A program made the position numbers and the translations under genes. A stretch of DNA of 64,000 bases from an uncultured Lachnospiraceae bacterium. GTDB taxonomy: Bacteria; Bacillota; Clostridia; Lachnospirales; Lachnospiraceae. The notes below the pieces were generated by a model. That model was not told the DNA's origin. It saw only the letters and a list, made by a program, of their open reading frames with translations, and did not search any database. The first letter of the stretch is position 1. Every line of letters begins with the position of its first letter. The DNA lies in contig CANOKL010000005.1 in NCBI GenBank assembly GCA_947566645.1, positions 1-64,000 of the forward strand, read 5' to 3'. Of this stretch, positions 62,793 to 64,000 are shown in pieces.

Positions 62793-63308
62793 TTACGATA
62801 TTCTGCGGCAAAATATATATCTTGGCAATCCGCCATACTTCATATCCTCCCCTGCCACCTCATAACCAAGCCTCAGGAAATTATTTACACTATATATATT
62901 ATCCGGATGTGCAGTTCCCATAAGATAACGGTAACCCTGCCTTCTCAAAAGACTCTCAGCCTCTTCCATCAGTCTCTTCTGAATACCATGCCCCCGGTAA
63001 CTGTTCTGTACTGCCGCCGATTCCATATGTGCAGTCAGCCCCAGGTCATCATCAGACAGCCCCAGGTATCTTCCCAGGTTATCCGGGGCACTGCCTGGAT
63101 ATCGTACCACCAGAAACCCGGCAATCACATCCTCTGCTGCCGCCTTCAGTATAAAGCCCTCGTCCCGCACATGCCTTTCCAAAAACGGGACATCATCTGT
63201 ACAAAACCAGTCCTTACACTCCATCTGCCGGTAAGCCTCATCCATAATCCTTGCAATCTCCGGAACATCCTCAGCATCCGCAGGGTAAACTCCAATCTCT
63301 AATGCCAT
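62793..63308 (-). CDS. GNAT-family N-acetyltransferase
   Basis: This protein of about 170 residues has the GNAT core: EIGVYPADAEDVPEIARIMDEAY at the N-terminus, the acetyl-CoA loop AVQNSYRGHGIQKRLMEEAE and the late GTAHPDNIYSVNNFLRLGYEV. The substrate is unknown. ATG 63308 gives the usual GNAT start; the frame is open to 63344. GGGGGA lies 11 bases upstream, a little far. Confidence 0.85.
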   Translation of the reverse strand: MALEIGVYPADAEDVPEIARIMDEAYRQMECKDWFCTDDVPFLERHVRDEGFILKAAAEDVIAGFLVVRYPGSAPDNLGRYLGLSDDDLGLTAHMESAAVQNSYRGHGIQKRLMEEAESLLRRQGYRYLMGTAHPDNIYSVNNFLRLGYEVAGEDMKYGGLPRYIFCRRIS

Positions 63309-63378
63309 AAAAATAATATCCCCCTTTAAGCTACATATCCGCACCTATAATAACATATAACCACCCCACTTTCAAGCA

Positions 63379-63436
63379 AGTTGGGGACGGGGTATTTTAA
63401 AAAACATAGTAACTTAAAAATACTTGGTCCCCAACT
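63379..63436. repeat. TTGGGGACGGGGTA-type palindrome overlapping the end of a P-type ATPase gene
   Basis: AGTTGGGGAC...GTATTTT and AAAATAC...GTCCCCAACT pair with small mismatches. The right arm encodes the last residues (ELGTKYF) and stop of the ATPase gene. It is related to the perfect palindrome at 35734-35777. Confidence 0.75.
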
Positions 63437-64000
63437 CAATCAGTCGTGTCAGATAGCGGAGTACCGGCTCTGTTGCGATGGAGAAAACAACAAAGAGCAT
63501 TACACATTTTGTTGACATGCCTGTAATTGCAAATAGTCCCGGCAGGAATATGCTGCAGCCCAGCAGCCCGATCATACATCCGGTCCACACTGCAATCCGG
63601 ACCTTGCTGAACGGCTTACAGATTCTGTAAAGTATCATGAATCCTACGATTGCAAGCAGCATGGTTGATGCGGTGGAGATATCCACAGGATCAACCTCAA
63701 AGGTTTGTCCGAATACGACCAGCGCCCCTACTGCGATTACGTCTGTAAGGCCCGCTGGAAGTGCCTTTAGGAACACATTACTCAGGAAATGTCCCTGTAT
63801 CATCTCCTTGTTTGGCTGCAGTGCAAGGAAGAATGCCGGAATACCAATTGTAAACATGCTGATCAGTGATATCTGGGACGGTTCCAGCGGGTAAGTAATC
63901 ATAAATACGACTGCAAACAGCGACAGCAGAAGGGAAAATATATTCTTTACCAGAAACAGGCTTGCGGAACGCTGAATGTTATTGACCACTCTGCGCCCCT
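63414..64000 (-). CDS. C-terminal part of a cation-translocating P-type ATPase (cut by window edge)
   Basis: The visible part starts within GRRVVNNIQRSASLFLVKN, the hinge motif before the C-terminal membrane helices of P-type ATPases. It continues through about six hydrophobic segments, including ISLISMFTIGIPAFFLALQPN. The frame is open to the window end, so the catalytic domains lie outside. The C-terminal half resembles the HAD-type cation ATPases with a DUF-like C-terminal extension found in Firmicutes; the transported ion is unknown. Confidence 0.9.
   Translation of the reverse strand, partial: GRRVVNNIQRSASLFLVKNIFSLLLSLFAVVFMITYPLEPSQISLISMFTIGIPAFFLALQPNKEMIQGHFLSNVFLKALPAGLTDVIAVGALVVFGQTFEVDPVDISTASTMLLAIVGFMILYRICKPFSKVRIAVWTGCMIGLLGCSIFLPGLFAITGMSTKCVMLFVVFSIATEPVLRYLTRLIELGTKYF

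Overview
The window looks like chromosome of a spore-forming gut Lachnospiraceae (Clostridia). Supporting signs are spore maturation genes spmA and spmB, a V-type ATPase operon, a CpsB/C/D-type exopolysaccharide locus with a phosphotyrosine system, Lys-rich surface proteins with cell-wall-binding repeats, and Firmicute-type promoters and ribosome binding sites (RBSs). Assignment to a genus is not attempted.

Layout. 1-0.8 kb: a RelE/ParE-Phd toxin-antitoxin pair with a promoter and operator. 0.9-11 kb (minus): an exopolysaccharide operon reading vanZ-like, cpsB, LCP, wzz/cpsC, cpsD kinase, a secreted LRR protein, an initiating sugar-phosphate transferase, then rfbA-B-D-C for dTDP-rhamnose. A divergent XRE regulator and a tRNA-Lys lie just upstream. 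12.1-13.5 kb: a DUF6512-like membrane protein, a small hydrophobic peptide gene broken by a perfect hairpin, and a large inverted-repeat element. 13.5-22 kb (minus): a nine-gene V-ATPase operon. 22.4-24.3 kb: trmB with a repetitive insertion, a Cys-containing small protein, a thioredoxin-like protein and a second large inverted-repeat element. 24.3-32.1 kb (minus): glgB, a DUF4143 ATPase, a radical SAM protein and a TPR/coiled/acidic/AAA protein of about 1100 residues. 32.1-33.2 kb: a gene-free kilobase with a consensus promoter and no ORF. 33.2-40 kb (minus): a membrane beta-propeller protein with an ECF sigma factor, aconitase, a CdaR-type regulator and a lipoprotein. 40.2-48.8 kb (plus): DUF885, cell-wall-binding and transglutaminase-like proteins, MBOAT/DHHW acetylation proteins and an SH3 lipoprotein. 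48.9-53.4 kb (minus): an XRE, small ORF, RecQ-phosphoribosyltransferase, DprA-like and DUF5688-like operon. 53.4-59.7 kb: an AT-rich island (integrase, adenine methyltransferase, PD-(D/E)XK-like nuclease) integrated in spmA. The displaced 3' end of spmA remains at the far side. 59.8-64 kb: spmB, a NYN nuclease-like protein, an L,D-transpeptidase, a GNAT acetyltransferase and the end of a P-type ATPase.

Main unexplained signals. (1) Two large inverted-repeat elements, at 13.2 and 24.0 kb, sit between convergent genes and share a covarying three-way-junction core, although their long outer arms differ in sequence. (2) A promoter-driven, ORF-free region of about 600 nt at 32.3-32.95 kb is a candidate large non-coding RNA. 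(3) The RecQ-PRTase/DprA/DUF5688 operon has an overlooked 42-residue ORF and looks like a conflict or defence system. (4) The restriction-modification island uses a sporulation gene as its attachment site and restores it. Two families of small palindromes (GTAAC-ended, and TTGGGGACGGGGTA-type) are scattered through the intergenic spaces. All functional assignments come from reading the sequence; no database search was run.
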